This document shows positions 1-9,482 of a stretch of DNA of 64,000 nucleotides, one piece after another. Under the pieces are notes generated by a model that was given only the letters and a program-made list of their open reading frames with translations, had not been told where the DNA came from and made no database searches. The stretch lies in contig NZ_FXTB01000001.1 in the NCBI RefSeq assembly GCF_900182605.1, forward strand, positions 1,054,001 to 1,118,000. Direction: 5' to 3'. This stretch comes from Saccharicrinis carchari. Lineage in GTDB: Bacteria > Bacteroidota > Bacteroidia > Bacteroidales > Marinilabiliaceae. The translations under genes were made by a program, and so were the position numbers. The first letter of the stretch is position 1, and each line of letters starts with the position of its first letter.

Positions 1-95
1 CAACAACAATTGGCATTCTCTAATCAAATCTCTCACAATTTACAAATACACTACATCTTCGAGGCCAAATATGGCAAGCGTATATTTTTGCCACT

Positions 96-230
96 TCAGG
101 TAGGTGGCAATTCTGACGGTTCATCCGAAATAAGCTCTGCAAATCGATGTGTTACATCTATAATCTTTTTGCCTTTTACGTATGTCGGCAGCGCTGATGG
201 GGCTATTATTTGATCATTGTCGACAGCCAA
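96..230 (-). pseudogene. possible decayed ORF fragment at the left edge
   Basis: Reading the minus strand from a TTG at 230 gives about 44 protein-like residues, including VKGKKIIDVTHRF and EPSELPPT before a TGA at 96-98. Upstream in frame there is no ATG. The opposite strand also has a 67-codon frame over the same bases, but its translation looks less protein-like. I do not recognise the family. The rest of 1-416 is AT-rich and holds nothing else I can support apart from the terminator at 362-400. This may be a gene remnant or chance. Confidence 0.2.
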
Positions 231-361
231 ACATAGCGTTAGTTTTATGGTTAAACTTTAAAATGTAGATACTTTACCATATGTCAGCTAAAATATTGAC
301 ACAACAGTTATTTCAAAAAGCAATTTTTAACCTGATAAACAATCGGCATTAAAGCTATAAA

Positions 362-400
362 ATAAAAAAAGCCGACACAAACAGGACGGCTTTTTTATTA
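362..400 (-). terminator. intrinsic terminator of the sigma factor gene
   Basis: A GCCG/CGGC stem (371-374 with 387-390) is extended by an A-run on the left and a T-run on the right. On the minus strand this gives a hairpin followed by a T-tract, 17 bases past the sigma factor stop. The A/T extension makes it plausible in both directions. Confidence 0.7.
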
Positions 401-416
401 TTTTATGCTTTGGGTA

Positions 417-1277
417 TTATCCCAAATAAGATTTTAACAATTTACTTCTGGAGGTGTGGCGCAATCTACGTATTGCCTTTTCCTTGATCTGCCTTACCCT
501 TTCACGAGTCAATCCAAAACGTTCGCCAATCTCTTCCAATGTCATTTCCTGCACCTGAATACCGAAGAATAATTTAATGATATCGGCCTCACGTTCGGTC
601 AGGGTAGCCAGCGCACGTTCGATCTCACGTGCCAGCGATTCGTTGATCAATGTTTTATCGGCATTAGGAGAATCACTGTTTACCAAAACATCCAATAAAC
701 TGTTGTCCTCTCCTTCTACGAAGGGGGCATCAACCGATATATGACGGCCAGAAACTCTGAGCGTGTCGGCTACCTTTTCCACAGGCAGCTCCAACTTGTC
801 GGCTAACTCTTCGGGTGATGGTTTGCGCTCATTTTCCTGCTCAAATTTTGAATAGGCTTTATTAATTTTATTTAATGAACCCACCTGATTCAATGGCAAG
901 CGTACAATTCTGGATTGTTCGGCCAAAGCCTGCAAAATGGATTGACGTATCCACCACACCGCATAGGATATAAACTTAAAACCACGGGTTTCATCAAACT
1001 TTTCGGCTGCTTTAATCAATCCAAGGTTGCCTTCGTTAATTAGATCGGGAAGACTAAGACCTTGGTTTTGATATTGCTTAGCAACAGAAACCACAAAACG
1101 TAAATTGGCTCTTGTCAGCTTCTCTAAGGCAACTTGATCGCCTTTTTTGATCCGCTGCGCCAGATCTACTTCTTCCTCTACAGATATCAATTCCTCTCGT
1201 CCTATCTCCTGAAGATATTTATCTAAAGAAGCACTCTCACGGTTGGTAATTGATTTAGTTATTTTAAGTTGTCTCAT
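417..1277 (-). CDS. rpoD: primary (housekeeping) RNA polymerase sigma factor
   Basis: This 286-residue sigma-70 protein directs RNA polymerase to housekeeping promoters. Region 1.2 starts near residue 18 ([14 protein letters not shown]). Region 2 covers about 50-125, including the -10 recognition stretch around [10 protein letters not shown]. Region 3 follows, and region 4 with its helix-turn-helix ([20 protein letters not shown]) covers about 220-280. The acidic region 1.1 and the large non-conserved insert of proteobacterial RpoD are absent, as is normal for the primary sigma factor of Bacteroidota, which recognises TTTG/TAnnTTTG promoters. It lies 90 bases downstream of the HtrA gene on the same strand and ends at a hairpin terminator. 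The ATG at 1277 begins the usual MRQLKIT N-terminus. Confidence 0.95.
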   Translation of the reverse strand: MRQLKITKSITNRESASLDKYLQEIGREELISVEEEVDLAQRIKKGDQVALEKLTRANLRFVVSVAKQYQNQGLSLPDLINEGNLGLIKAAEKFDETRGFKFISYAVWWIRQSILQALAEQSRIVRLPLNQVGSLNKINKAYSKFEQENERKPSPEELADKLELPVEKVADTLRVSGRHISVDAPFVEGEDNSLLDVLVNSDSPNADKTLINESLAREIERALATLTEREADIIKLFFGIQVQEMTLEEIGERFGLTRERVRQIKEKAIRRLRHTSRSKLLKSYLG

Positions 1278-1367
1278 ATCCTATATGCAAAATGTGGCGC
1301 AAAATTATACTTTTATAACCAAATATCCAACTATTATAAATAATGAGCAAGATAATTGGGTTTTTAT

Positions 1368-2843
1368 TTATTCCTGGAGGTTAATAGCGTAGTAGGTAAC
1401 CTGACCGTTTGGATATACGCCAGTAATAAACAAACCTCCATCAGTTGTTGCTATAACGTCTTTTAGATCGGTAATAGTTTTGATTGGTTGCCTGTTGGCT
1501 TTTAAAATGATAAAACCTTCACGTATGCCACTTTGTTTAAACTTTCCGGCCGTTAGCTTAACAACTTCCATGCCATAATCTACGAGTAGCCTGTTTTTTT
1601 GCTGATCTGACAACTCGCGCAATTCGGCTCCCAATAAAGCGGATATTCCTTCTTTTTGTCTCACTACTTCCGTAGACCCATAACTATTACGTAAAACCAC
1701 GGTAAATTGTTTTACTTTTCCATCTCTTTTTATCGATAAACTCACTTTATCCCCGGGACGATGTTTGCTTACCTGACCAATCAACTCCGAATTGGTATTC
1801 ACCGCGACGCCATTGATGCTTAAAATCACATCTCCTTTTTTGACTCCGGCGACAGCTGCGCCCCCATTGGCTGTAACGGCATCTACATAAACACCTTCTA
1901 TTTTATCCAGGTTTAATTCTTTCGAGAGAGCTGCATCTACACCTCTAATCTGAACACCAATAAATCCTCTTTGTACCTCTCCGAACTCTTTAAGGTCGGC
2001 CACAACTTTTTTGGCTATCCCCACGGGTACAGCAAAGGAATACCCTGCAAAGGATCCGGTTTGCGATGCAATGGCCGTGTTAATGCCAACCAGTTCGCCA
2101 CGTATGTTTACAAGGGCTCCCCCACTATTACCGGGATTAACCGCTGCATCAGTCTGGATAAAAGATTCAATTCCCATAGGCTGGCTCCGGTTCGACAGAA
2201 TATTTATACTACGAGCCTTTGCACTCACTATACCCGCTGTAACAGTAGAAGTCAGGTTAAAAGGGTTGCCCACAGCCAGCACCCATTCGCCTATTTTTAA
2301 ATCGTCCGAATCGCCATAAGCCAGGAAACGGAGACCTTTTTCATCAATTTTTAAAAGAGCAATATCGGTTGTAGGATCTGCACCAATAAGTTTAGCCTTA
2401 TACGATCGCCTGTCGTTAAGCACTACTTCAATTTCATCAGCTTTGTCTATCACGTGATTGTTGGTAATGATATAACCATCCTCAGCAATTATCACTCCTG
2501 AACCGGAACCCATCACAGGCGCTCTATCGGGCGCTATGCCACCTCTGGGACCAAAAAAGAAATCGTAAAAGGGGTTACCATGTGAATACGCATTACCCGA
2601 ACGGGTGGCTTTGGTCATTACGTGAACTACGGCTTCTACTGATTTTTCCGCCGCAAGGGTAAAATCCGGAACCCCAACCGGTGCAGCTTGCCCAAGCGAT
2701 GCGTATCTGGCAGCCGGTACCACGTGATTCTCCACCGTAACAATTTCCTTTTGGGGGTTAACAATCAATACATAAGCATATACACCTAATACTGCTCCCA
2801 GTACGGCTGCTAAAAAAACAAAAAATAATTTTTTTACCTTCAT
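1368..2843 (-). CDS. degP: Do/HtrA family periplasmic serine protease (DegP/DegQ type)
   Basis: This 491-residue envelope quality-control protease/chaperone has an N-terminal membrane segment or signal anchor (about residues 5-28), then a trypsin-like domain. The catalytic triad is visible as His130 (ITNNHVID), Asp160 (DPTTDIALL) and Ser240 (NPGNSGGAL). Two PDZ domains follow, the first around 290-385 (RGFIGVQI) and the second in the last 80 residues. The gene is divergent from dapF across 309 bases and lies upstream of rpoD. The length is typical of Do proteases. The second PDZ is less conserved, which is common. DegP versus DegQ cannot be told from sequence alone. Confidence 0.93.
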   Translation of the reverse strand: MKVKKLFFVFLAAVLGAVLGVYAYVLIVNPQKEIVTVENHVVPAARYASLGQAAPVGVPDFTLAAEKSVEAVVHVMTKATRSGNAYSHGNPFYDFFFGPRGGIAPDRAPVMGSGSGVIIAEDGYIITNNHVIDKADEIEVVLNDRRSYKAKLIGADPTTDIALLKIDEKGLRFLAYGDSDDLKIGEWVLAVGNPFNLTSTVTAGIVSAKARSINILSNRSQPMGIESFIQTDAAVNPGNSGGALVNIRGELVGINTAIASQTGSFAGYSFAVPVGIAKKVVADLKEFGEVQRGFIGVQIRGVDAALSKELNLDKIEGVYVDAVTANGGAAVAGVKKGDVILSINGVAVNTNSELIGQVSKHRPGDKVSLSIKRDGKVKQFTVVLRNSYGSTEVVRQKEGISALLGAELRELSDQQKNRLLVDYGMEVVKLTAGKFKQSGIREGFIILKANRQPIKTITDLKDVIATTDGGLFITGVYPNGQVTYYAINLQE

Positions 2844-3152
2844 TGTGAATAATTTTTTAGTATTAATATGCCTTTATGGCATAGAATAATTTAATTTAGT
2901 TGATCGAATTCCTTATCTACATTTTTTTAGTTTATCTAATAAAACGCAAATCTTTTTATATGGATCGAAGTTCAATCCAACGAATTAGAACTGTATATTA
3001 AACGTACTCAAACTGTCAAATTATATGCCCTTCGGGTTTAATCCCTGCACCTTAACTTAATTTTAACTGAATTTTGCTTAGCTTTGTTCATTATTCTATT
3101 GCTAAATTTCGGACAAAATAATCTATAAATCAATTCCTTTAAACCATTCTTT
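2844..3152. promoter_or_regulatory. divergent promoter region between degP and dapF
   Basis: These 309 AT-rich bases separate the two divergent genes. On the plus strand TAGCTTTG at 3079-3086 matches the Bacteroidota -7 consensus TAnnTTTG and would serve dapF (start 3153). No convincing -33 TTTG lies at the expected spacing. For degP I see no clear box. No small ORF or RNA gene is supported here. Confidence 0.4.
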
Positions 3153-3950
3153 ATGCAAGTTGATTTTTACAAGTATCAAGGTACCGGCAACGACTTTATT
3201 ATTATTGACAACAGAAACGGTAATTTTGACACTAAAAGCACAAGCTTAGTCAGTTTTTTATGCCATCGCAGGATGGGTATTGGGGCAGATGGGCTGATGC
3301 TGCTCGAAAGTAACGACTCGGAAAAGGTGGATTTTACCATGCGTTATTATAACAGCGATGGAAAGGAAGCTTCGATGTGTGGAAACGGTGGCAGATGCAT
3401 TGCTGCATTTGCTGTACGCATAGGTGCAGTTACAAATGCCGATGAATTTTATTTTGAGGCAGCAGACGGTATGCATGTTGCCAAATTTAAAAACGACATT
3501 GTGAGCCTCAAGATGATTGATGTTTCGCATATTGATTCCGGTGAGGGATATTACTTTTTAAATACCGGGGTGCCCCACTATGTGACCCACAGAAATAATA
3601 TAGCTGATATTGATATTGTAAATAATGGCAGTAAAATAAGGTATTCTGCCACTTTCAAACCAGACGGCACCAATGTTAATTTTGTTGAACAGCAAAGCCA
3701 CAATCAAATTAAAGTAAGAACTTACGAACGTGGGGTGGAAAACGAAACCTACTCGTGTGGAACCGGTGTTGTAGCTTCGGCTATTGCCACCTTTGTTAAA
3801 AACAAGCAAGAAAAGTTTTTTGATGTTGATGTTAAAGGTGGTAGACTGCAAGTTCATTTTGAAGGTGATGAAAAATCAGGCTTCAGCAACATTTGGCTTA
3901 TTGGTCCTGCAACCCTCGTTTTTGAAGGGAAAGTAGAGCTTGAGAGATAG
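3153..3950 (+). CDS. dapF: diaminopimelate epimerase
   Basis: The enzyme interconverts LL- and meso-diaminopimelate for lysine and peptidoglycan synthesis in the cytoplasm. At 265 residues it is of normal length. The two catalytic cysteines sit in the family motifs: Cys76 in ASMCGNGGRC and Cys202 in YSCGTGVVAS. The substrate-binding GTGNDFI near residue 10 and ERGVENET near 192-199 are also present. It has its own promoter region shared with divergent degP and is followed by a short inverted repeat. It converges on mltG, which is also a cell-wall gene, although the two are on opposite strands. Confidence 0.96.
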   Translation: MQVDFYKYQGTGNDFIIIDNRNGNFDTKSTSLVSFLCHRRMGIGADGLMLLESNDSEKVDFTMRYYNSDGKEASMCGNGGRCIAAFAVRIGAVTNADEFYFEAADGMHVAKFKNDIVSLKMIDVSHIDSGEGYYFLNTGVPHYVTHRNNIADIDIVNNGSKIRYSATFKPDGTNVNFVEQQSHNQIKVRTYERGVENETYSCGTGVVASAIATFVKNKQEKFFDVDVKGGRLQVHFEGDEKSGFSNIWLIGPATLVFEGKVELER

Positions 3951-3973
3951 CCGATGGTCAATAGCCATTGGCT
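3949..3973 (+). terminator. hairpin overlapping the dapF stop codon
   Basis: AGCC-g-ATGG and CCAT-t-GGCT form an eight-pair stem with one internal mismatch and a seven-base loop, beginning inside the dapF stop codon. A T-rich tract lies about 20 bases further on but not directly after the stem, so termination is plausible rather than certain. Confidence 0.4.
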
Positions 3974-4191
3974 ACAATCACCCTCTCAGTTTCTTTTAAA
4001 AAGAGCGTTATGCAATTGAAGCTGCGTTCTTGCAGGGATTGACCTGCCGGCTCCTGAAAGTGATTAAAGCGCCAATCATTATAGAATTATACCGTGCTAT
4101 TCTGTATTAATATGGCGGTAAATAAAGAAAGCACAAAGGGCACAAGGAAAAAATAGTGTAGCAACTCAATAATTAAACCCGGTTAACCACC

Positions 4192-5265
4192 CTAACGCCG
4201 AATCCCTCTTTTATTTAATTCTCTTCGATATCTGGCTGCATGGATGTTGTGTTGCGCCAAGGTTTTTGAAAAGTTATGGTAGCCCGAAAAATCTTCTTTT
4301 GCACACATGTATACATAATCATGGTCTTCGGCATTCAGTACTGCATTTAATCCGGTAATAGAAGGTATCCGGATTGGGCCGGGTGGTAAACCCGCATATT
4401 TATAAGTGTTATACGGCGATTCCACTTTCTTGTCTTCATTTAATAATCTTTTGATACTGAAATCGCCCAAGGCATATTTTAAAGTTGGATCCGCTTGCAG
4501 GCGCATGCCTTTATCCAATCGGTTTAAATACAGACCGGCCACTCTTGCTTTTTCATCCGCTTTTTGCGTCTCTTCATCCACAATTGCGGCCAGTGCCGAT
4601 ACTTGCAGTGGGTTTAATCCTTTTACCTCTGCTTTATGTATTCTTTCATCATTCCAAAAGGTATCATACTCTTTTTTCATCCGTTCCATAAAACCTACAG
4701 CATCAGTGTTCCAGTAAATATGATAGGTGTTAGGAAGAAACATGGAGGGCAGTGTGTTGGAATTAAAGCCAAGCTCAGAAAGATAATCTTTATCCTGCAT
4801 TAAATCCATCAGTGACGCTGAGTCGAGCATCAATTTTTTGCTTACCAAAGAAGCCAACTGCTCTAACTTACGAATATTATTAAAGGTAAGGTTAACCGGT
4901 TCCTGCCGGCCACTGCGCAACAAATTAACCAAATGGTTGTTCGACATCCGGTCCTCCAACTTGTAACGACCACCTATTATTCTTTCGGGGTAGTCCTTTT
5001 TCTGGGCTACCCATTCAAAACTTACCATATCCTTTATGGCTCCTGATTCCTTTAAAATAGTTTTTAACTGCAGAAAATTTGTTCCATCCGGTATGTGTAT
5101 ATAGGCCGATTCTGCTTTAGATAAATCGACATTGGGCGCATTAATATAGCGATAGAACCGGCCGCCTATCAATACGGCTAAAAGAAGTAAAACTACAACA
5201 AATAATCCCATCCGCTTAAATCGGCGGGTCATTCTGCGTTTGGTATTCCGTACTTTCTTTTTCAT
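4192..5265 (-). CDS. mltG: endolytic murein transglycosylase MltG (YceG family)
   Basis: MltG cuts nascent glycan strands at the outer face of the inner membrane and is thought to end glycan polymerisation. The 357-residue protein has a basic N-terminus, one membrane segment (about 20-36), a LysM-like stretch and the YceG catalytic domain. The DEET motif at about 230-233 carries the catalytic glutamate (Glu232 by analogy with the KET glutamate of the E. coli protein). The RVAGLYLNRL and MRLQADPTLKYAL motifs follow, as does PPGPIRIPS near the C-terminus. It is transcribed towards dapF. The 240 bases downstream hold no gene I can see. Confidence 0.94.
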   Translation of the reverse strand: MKKKVRNTKRRMTRRFKRMGLFVVVLLLLAVLIGGRFYRYINAPNVDLSKAESAYIHIPDGTNFLQLKTILKESGAIKDMVSFEWVAQKKDYPERIIGGRYKLEDRMSNNHLVNLLRSGRQEPVNLTFNNIRKLEQLASLVSKKLMLDSASLMDLMQDKDYLSELGFNSNTLPSMFLPNTYHIYWNTDAVGFMERMKKEYDTFWNDERIHKAEVKGLNPLQVSALAAIVDEETQKADEKARVAGLYLNRLDKGMRLQADPTLKYALGDFSIKRLLNEDKKVESPYNTYKYAGLPPGPIRIPSITGLNAVLNAEDHDYVYMCAKEDFSGYHNFSKTLAQHNIHAARYRRELNKRGIRR

Positions 5266-5426
5266 TTATCAATATCAACGAGTAAAGGTTCAAATATAAC
5301 AGATTATTCCGTTTTATATGGCTAATGCTATGTTTTCAATCGCTTCGGTAAAAAATAATCGATAGTTTTGCAAAGAATGTTATATTTTTAGGCAATTAAA
5401 AATATAAAAACCTAAAATTGATTGAA

Positions 5427-5867
5427 ATGAATAAATTATTTCTTTTAGCCATTTTAACCTTATCATTGATAAGCTGCAGATCCTTAAAGGATTCGGGAAG
5501 CTCTAGTTTTAGCGATAGCGACTCACCTTACGTTAAAGAGGAATCTAAACCTATTGTGATAAAAAAGGAGCCTAAACCCATTGTGATAAAAGAGGAAAAA
5601 GTAAAAGTAATTGAGTCGCCGGACGATATCAGCTACAAATACTACGTTATTATTGGCTCCTTTAAAATACTGGATAATGCCCGCAACTATAAAAACACCC
5701 TGATTAGTGAGGGTTTTTCTCCGGTTATTCTGGAAAACGAAAACGGACTTTATCGTGTTTCTGTTTCGGCCTATAATGATGAAATGGATGCGCGAAGCAA
5801 AGTGGGCAACATACGCAGCAATTATCCTAAATACAATGATACCTGGTTGTTGATACGGATGCGATAA
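5427..5867 (+). CDS. SPOR-domain lipoprotein
   Basis: This is a secreted lipoprotein of 146 residues. A signal peptide (MNKLFLLAILTLSLISC) ends in a lipobox with Cys at about residue 17. A charged linker with a duplicated KPIVIK motif follows, and then a C-terminal SPOR domain (about 70-145, YYVIIGSFK to DTWLLI). SPOR domains bind denuded peptidoglycan glycan strands at division sites, so a role in envelope or septum maintenance is likely. I start it at the ATG at 5427, because the in-frame TTG nine bases earlier would put charged residues ahead of the signal peptide. Its neighbours mltG and dapF are also cell-wall genes. Confidence 0.8.
   Translation: MNKLFLLAILTLSLISCRSLKDSGSSSFSDSDSPYVKEESKPIVIKKEPKPIVIKEEKVKVIESPDDISYKYYVIIGSFKILDNARNYKNTLISEGFSPVILENENGLYRVSVSAYNDEMDARSKVGNIRSNYPKYNDTWLLIRMR
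5545..5598 (+). repeat. 27-base tandem duplication within the SPOR lipoprotein gene
   Basis: Two adjacent 27-base units starting at 5545 and 5572 share ctaaacc(t/c)attgtgataaa and encode KPIVIKKE/KPIVIKEE in the linker between signal peptide and SPOR domain. It looks like a simple in-frame expansion of a flexible spacer. Confidence 0.75.
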
Positions 5868-5972
5868 GGCTTTTTGGAGACATGCCATTTTGCATATCAA
5901 CTATTAACACCCGGCATCAATAAGTAAAATAAGATATCATTCAGCTTTTGGACATTAACAAACTAAATATAT

Positions 5973-7169
5973 ATGTACAAGCCAGTAAAATTGACGCCAG
6001 ACGTATATTACGTTGGCGTGAACGACAGAAGAACGCATCTTTTTGAAAACATGTGGCCCATCGACCGTGGTGTGGCCTATAATTCGTATGTTATCGACGA
6101 CGAAAAAGTAGCCTTAATCGACTCGGTAGAGATAGCACAGGTAGAAAAATATCTGAAAAAAATTAAAGCCGTTATCGGGGAGCGCCCTATCGATTATCTT
6201 GTTGTAAACCATATGGAACCAGACCATGGTGGCTCTATAGACATCATAAAAAAAATGTATCCTGACATTCAAATTGTAGGCAATAAAAAAACATTGCCTA
6301 TGTTGGAAGGGTATTTTGGCATTTCGGATAACACTGTAGAAGTGAAAGAAGGCGACAGCTTAAATTTGGGAAAACATACTTTACAATTTTATATGGTGCC
6401 CATGGTTCACTGGCCCGAAACCATGGTAACCTACGAAACAAGCGAACAGATTGTATTTTCGGCTGATGCCTTTGGTACTTTTGGTACTTTAGACGGCGGT
6501 ATTTTCGACGACGAATTTGATTTTGAATATTATCGCGATGAGATGCGTAGATATTATTCAAACATTGTAGGAAAATATGGCTCACCGGTACAAAAGGCAC
6601 TCTCGAAGCTCGCAGGTTTGGATATTAAAATGATTGCCTCTACGCACGGCCCTATCTGGAAAAACCATATTCAAAAAGTTATCGGGATGTACGACCGTTG
6701 GAGCAAATTTGAAACCGAGGAAGGGGTAGTACTGGCTTATGCTTCGATGTACGGAAATACCGAAGAGATGGCCGAAGCTGTAGCTCGTGAACTGGCCGAG
6801 AACGGTATTAAGCATATTCGTTTGTACGATGTGTCAAAAACGCATGCTTCGTATATCCTTTCCGATATTTTCAAATATAAAGGCGTTATACTGGCAAGCC
6901 CCACCTATTGTAATGAGTTGCATCCAAATATGGAATCCCTTACCACCAAGCTGCGACATATGGGCGTTAAAAACCATTATCTCGGTATTTTAGGCTCCTA
7001 TTCCTGGGCCGGTGCTGCCGTTAAAAAATTAAACGCGATAGCCGAAGAGCTAAAGTGGGAAGTTGTGGGTGAAAGCGTAGAAGAAAAACATGCCCTAAAA
7101 GCCGACAAATATCAGGAGTGTATTAATTTGGGCAAAGCAATGGCCGATAAACTTAAAGCGGACAGATAA
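5973..7169 (+). CDS. fprA: A-type flavodiiron protein (oxygen or nitric oxide reductase)
   Basis: This is a 398-residue cytoplasmic enzyme that reduces O2 to water and/or NO to N2O, protecting anaerobes. The N-terminal metallo-beta-lactamase-like domain carries the full di-iron ligand set: His80, Glu82 and Asp84 in NHMEPDHGGS, His146 in MVHWPET, Asp165 in FSADAFGTFG and His225 in ASTHGPIW. The C-terminal flavodoxin domain (about 253-395) binds FMN through ASMYGNTEEMAE. No rubredoxin or reductase domain is fused, so an outside electron donor is needed. It ends at a strong bidirectional terminator. Whether O2 or NO is the main substrate cannot be read from the sequence. Confidence 0.95.
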   Translation: MYKPVKLTPDVYYVGVNDRRTHLFENMWPIDRGVAYNSYVIDDEKVALIDSVEIAQVEKYLKKIKAVIGERPIDYLVVNHMEPDHGGSIDIIKKMYPDIQIVGNKKTLPMLEGYFGISDNTVEVKEGDSLNLGKHTLQFYMVPMVHWPETMVTYETSEQIVFSADAFGTFGTLDGGIFDDEFDFEYYRDEMRRYYSNIVGKYGSPVQKALSKLAGLDIKMIASTHGPIWKNHIQKVIGMYDRWSKFETEEGVVLAYASMYGNTEEMAEAVARELAENGIKHIRLYDVSKTHASYILSDIFKYKGVILASPTYCNELHPNMESLTTKLRHMGVKNHYLGILGSYSWAGAAVKKLNAIAEELKWEVVGESVEEKHALKADKYQECINLGKAMADKLKADR

Positions 7170-7225
7170 ACCGTTATTTTGAGTTTACAAAGAAATTAAA
7201 ATCACGCACTATAAGATGTTGCAAA

Positions 7226-7268
7226 CCCGGAGTGTAAAGTGTAATTTAATATACAGTTTCACTCCGGG
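7226..7268. terminator. bidirectional terminator between fprA and the PH-like protein gene
   Basis: CCCGGAGTG-t-AAA (7226-7238) pairs with TTT-CACTCCGGG (7257-7268) across an AT-rich loop. The plus strand continues into a T-rich stretch (CTTTTATTTATTTAT), so this ends fprA. The convergent minus-strand gene stops six bases away and probably uses it too. Confidence 0.75.
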
Positions 7269-7271
7269 CTT

Positions 7272-7724
7272 TTATTTATTTATAATACTGATACCCTTTT
7301 TATTGGCTGCTTTTATCACTTCGTTTCTTATCTCCGTTGAACAATCTTCGTTTAAATAATTCAAGGTAACAAATTGGAATTTCTTATCCTCCGGGAGGAT
7401 CTTCAGCTTGTTATTTCTGAAATCAATTGTTTCTATATCTTCCCATAAGGCTTTCTTCTCCTTGCCTATGGTTTTTATGGTAATGGATTGTTCGTCCATT
7501 TTCACGTATGAGTTTTTTCCTAAAATATAACCTTTACTTCCGGCGATACCGAAAACCCCGTTCGCTATAAAGATAACCGCTATTATAAGGTTAAAGGCAG
7601 TTAATTGGTGATCGAAATATACCGCGAGCAAATGCCCAATGGCTATTGCAATTAGAGCTATGCCAAAAATAGATCTCCATTTCGATTTTTTAAACTGTCC
7701 TTGCAGGTTTTTACTGTAATTCAT
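7272..7724 (-). CDS. small membrane protein with a PH-like C-terminal domain
   Basis: The protein has 150 residues from the ATG at 7724; an upstream in-frame ATG at 7754 would add ten residues not in keeping with a membrane protein start. Two hydrophobic helices (WRSIFGIALIAIAIGHLL and LTAFNLIIAVIFIANGVF) are followed by a beta-rich tail (about 70-135: YILGKNSYVKMDEQSITIK, then ALWEDIETIDFRNNKLKIL). That tail resembles the bacterial PH-like domains found behind two-helix membrane hairpins. No catalytic residues are seen and the function is unknown. It is transcribed alone, convergent with fprA. Confidence 0.7.
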   Translation of the reverse strand: MNYSKNLQGQFKKSKWRSIFGIALIAIAIGHLLAVYFDHQLTAFNLIIAVIFIANGVFGIAGSKGYILGKNSYVKMDEQSITIKTIGKEKKALWEDIETIDFRNNKLKILPEDKKFQFVTLNYLNEDCSTEIRNEVIKAANKKGISIINK

Positions 7725-7899
7725 CCGGTGGTGAATTTTAATGTATAAGAACAAATATACATTCCGCGCAAGGTGTAATGCAACATAAAGAAATTTTTTT
7801 TACAGCTCCTCACTTTACAATGCCGTCGGGTCTATCGACGCCAACAGGCCCAAGAAGTTGTAACTGCTATGGGCCATAAGCTAATCGCTATCCGTCAAT

Positions 7900-8745
7900 T
7901 CACACCCCTTGTTTAGAGCCAAAGATATCGATATGTATGCGAGGAGTATATTTCCAGCCGTTTTGTAAGCACATTTGCAATACAATGGGATTGGATTTGG
8001 TTATTTCGTGCTGCGTTGCACCTAAAGGCATCAGCATAATATCGTTTTTATTGTAACGTTGCAACACTTTAAGATAGTCCTTGGTAATTTCGTCGGCATC
8101 GCTTTGTTTGGCCACCACAAATTTAAGTTGCAAGTCCTGAGCCGTATCGATATAACTTTGCAGCGCATTTAAATTCCTGCGCACCTCATGGTGGAATCGC
8201 GAGGATCCGGTTTCCGCTTCGTTATAAAACTTAAGCTTTTGGGCCGATGGCACTGAGTTACTCAACTTGGGTGAGATACTGAACAGATCGACAAACTGAG
8301 TCAGTTCCTGATCGAAGATGGTTCCGTTGGTTTCGATGGTGATGTGCAGGTTCAACTCTTCTTTGATGCTTTTACACAACGCCAGCACACCCTTCTTTTG
8401 CAAAAGCGGTTCTCCTCCGGTAATAACCACATGCTGCATGGCACCGATATTATGCTTTACCACTTTAACAATCTCCTCAACTGTCCAGGCCTTTTTGTCG
8501 TCGGGATGAAAGGAGGCATAGGCTGTGTCGCAACGACAAAAGCTGCCATCGTCCATTTGCCAAATGCAACGGAGGTTACACGTAGCCAAACGAATAAATA
8601 AAGAGGGTGTTCCGGCCAATTTGCCTTCGCCCTGAACTGTTCCGGAAAGGTTCCATCCCGTTGCCGGAACTTCTGCTATGGCATTCCCCTTTGCATCCAT
8701 TACGATGGGGAAAACCCCCTCGCCCACTAACATTAATTTTTCCAT
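7900..8745 (-). CDS. queE: 7-carboxy-7-deazaguanine synthase-like radical SAM protein
   Basis: QueE converts carboxy-tetrahydropterin to 7-carboxy-7-deazaguanine in queuosine synthesis. I start it at the ATG at 8745 (281 residues, MEKLMLVGEG). Family motifs include TVQGEGKLAGTPSLFIRL (residues 36-53), the radical SAM cysteine region, CDTAY, and ITGGEPLLQ for SAM binding. The cluster-binding loop is unusual, with cysteines at 56, 60, 70 and 72 (C-x3-C-x9-C-x-C-DT) instead of the plain C-x3-C-x2-C. The gene follows queC by 62 bases and is probably co-transcribed with it, which supports the role. The later genes queD and queF are not in the window. Confidence 0.88.
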   Translation of the reverse strand: MEKLMLVGEGVFPIVMDAKGNAIAEVPATGWNLSGTVQGEGKLAGTPSLFIRLATCNLRCIWQMDDGSFCRCDTAYASFHPDDKKAWTVEEIVKVVKHNIGAMQHVVITGGEPLLQKKGVLALCKSIKEELNLHITIETNGTIFDQELTQFVDLFSISPKLSNSVPSAQKLKFYNEAETGSSRFHHEVRRNLNALQSYIDTAQDLQLKFVVAKQSDADEITKDYLKVLQRYNKNDIMLMPLGATQHEITKSNPIVLQMCLQNGWKYTPRIHIDIFGSKQGV

Positions 8746-8807
8746 TATTTTTAAATTAGAGTACGAGATAATAGACAATTAACAAGAACTCTTATTTTAA
8801 ATAAGAT

Positions 8808-9482
8808 TTATATTTTAACCCCGGCATCTTCAAAGCCTGCCTCTGCAAAAGCTTTAGCACGCAGCAAACAACTGTCGCAGGTTCCACAGGGTTTTTCGCC
8901 ACCCCGGTAACATGACCAGGTAAGGCTGAAATCGACACCCAATTCCATACCGAGTGTAATTTCCTGCGCTTTGGTCTTGTTGGCAAAAGGGGCATGTATT
9001 TTTATGGGCATCCCCCCCTCGGCACCCATTACCGTTCCTTTGTTGATAGCCAACTCCATGGCATCGATAAACTCCTGACGGCAATCTACGTACCCCGAGT
9101 AATCCACCTCACTAACACCAATATATATATGTTGTGCTTGAATGCTTTCGGCATAGGAGGCTGCAACGGACAAAAATACCATGTTACGTGCCGGCACATA
9201 GGTAAGCGGTATGTCGGTACGGTTTACATCACCGTCTTCCACTTCCATATTTTTATCGGTGAGCGATGAGCCCCCAAAATCACCCAGGTTAAGCGTGGCA
9301 ATTTTATGTGCCGTTACGCCTGCTCTGGACGCTATGGCCATAGCATGGTTCAGTTCGGTTTGATGACGCTGGCCATAGTCGAACGAAAGGGCATGAACCT
9401 CGTCATATCCCTTGCTTTTGGCCAGATATAAGGTTACCGCAGAATCTAATCCGCCGGATAATAAAACAACTGCTTTGTTCAT
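8808..9482 (-). CDS. queC: 7-cyano-7-deazaguanine synthase
   Basis: QueC uses ATP and ammonia to turn 7-carboxy-7-deazaguanine into preQ0, the precursor of queuosine in tRNA. The 224-residue protein begins with the PP-loop ATP motif ([15 protein letters not shown], residues 8-22). It ends with the zinc-binding cysteine cluster ([15 protein letters not shown]). [17 protein letters not shown] in the middle is also typical. It is the first gene of a queC-queE pair. Its putative promoter box lies about 265 bases upstream, leaving a long hairpin-rich leader that could regulate the pair. Confidence 0.96.
   Translation of the reverse strand: MNKAVVLLSGGLDSAVTLYLAKSKGYDEVHALSFDYGQRHQTELNHAMAIASRAGVTAHKIATLNLGDFGGSSLTDKNMEVEDGDVNRTDIPLTYVPARNMVFLSVAASYAESIQAQHIYIGVSEVDYSGYVDCRQEFIDAMELAINKGTVMGAEGGMPIKIHAPFANKTKAQEITLGMELGVDFSLTWSCYRGGEKPCGTCDSCLLRAKAFAEAGFEDAGVKI

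Noticed and set aside
5545-5598. Short tandem repeat as a possible phase-variation site
   Set aside because: The unit is 27 bases, so copy changes keep the frame, and only two copies exist. It is better explained as a linker duplication in the SPOR lipoprotein.
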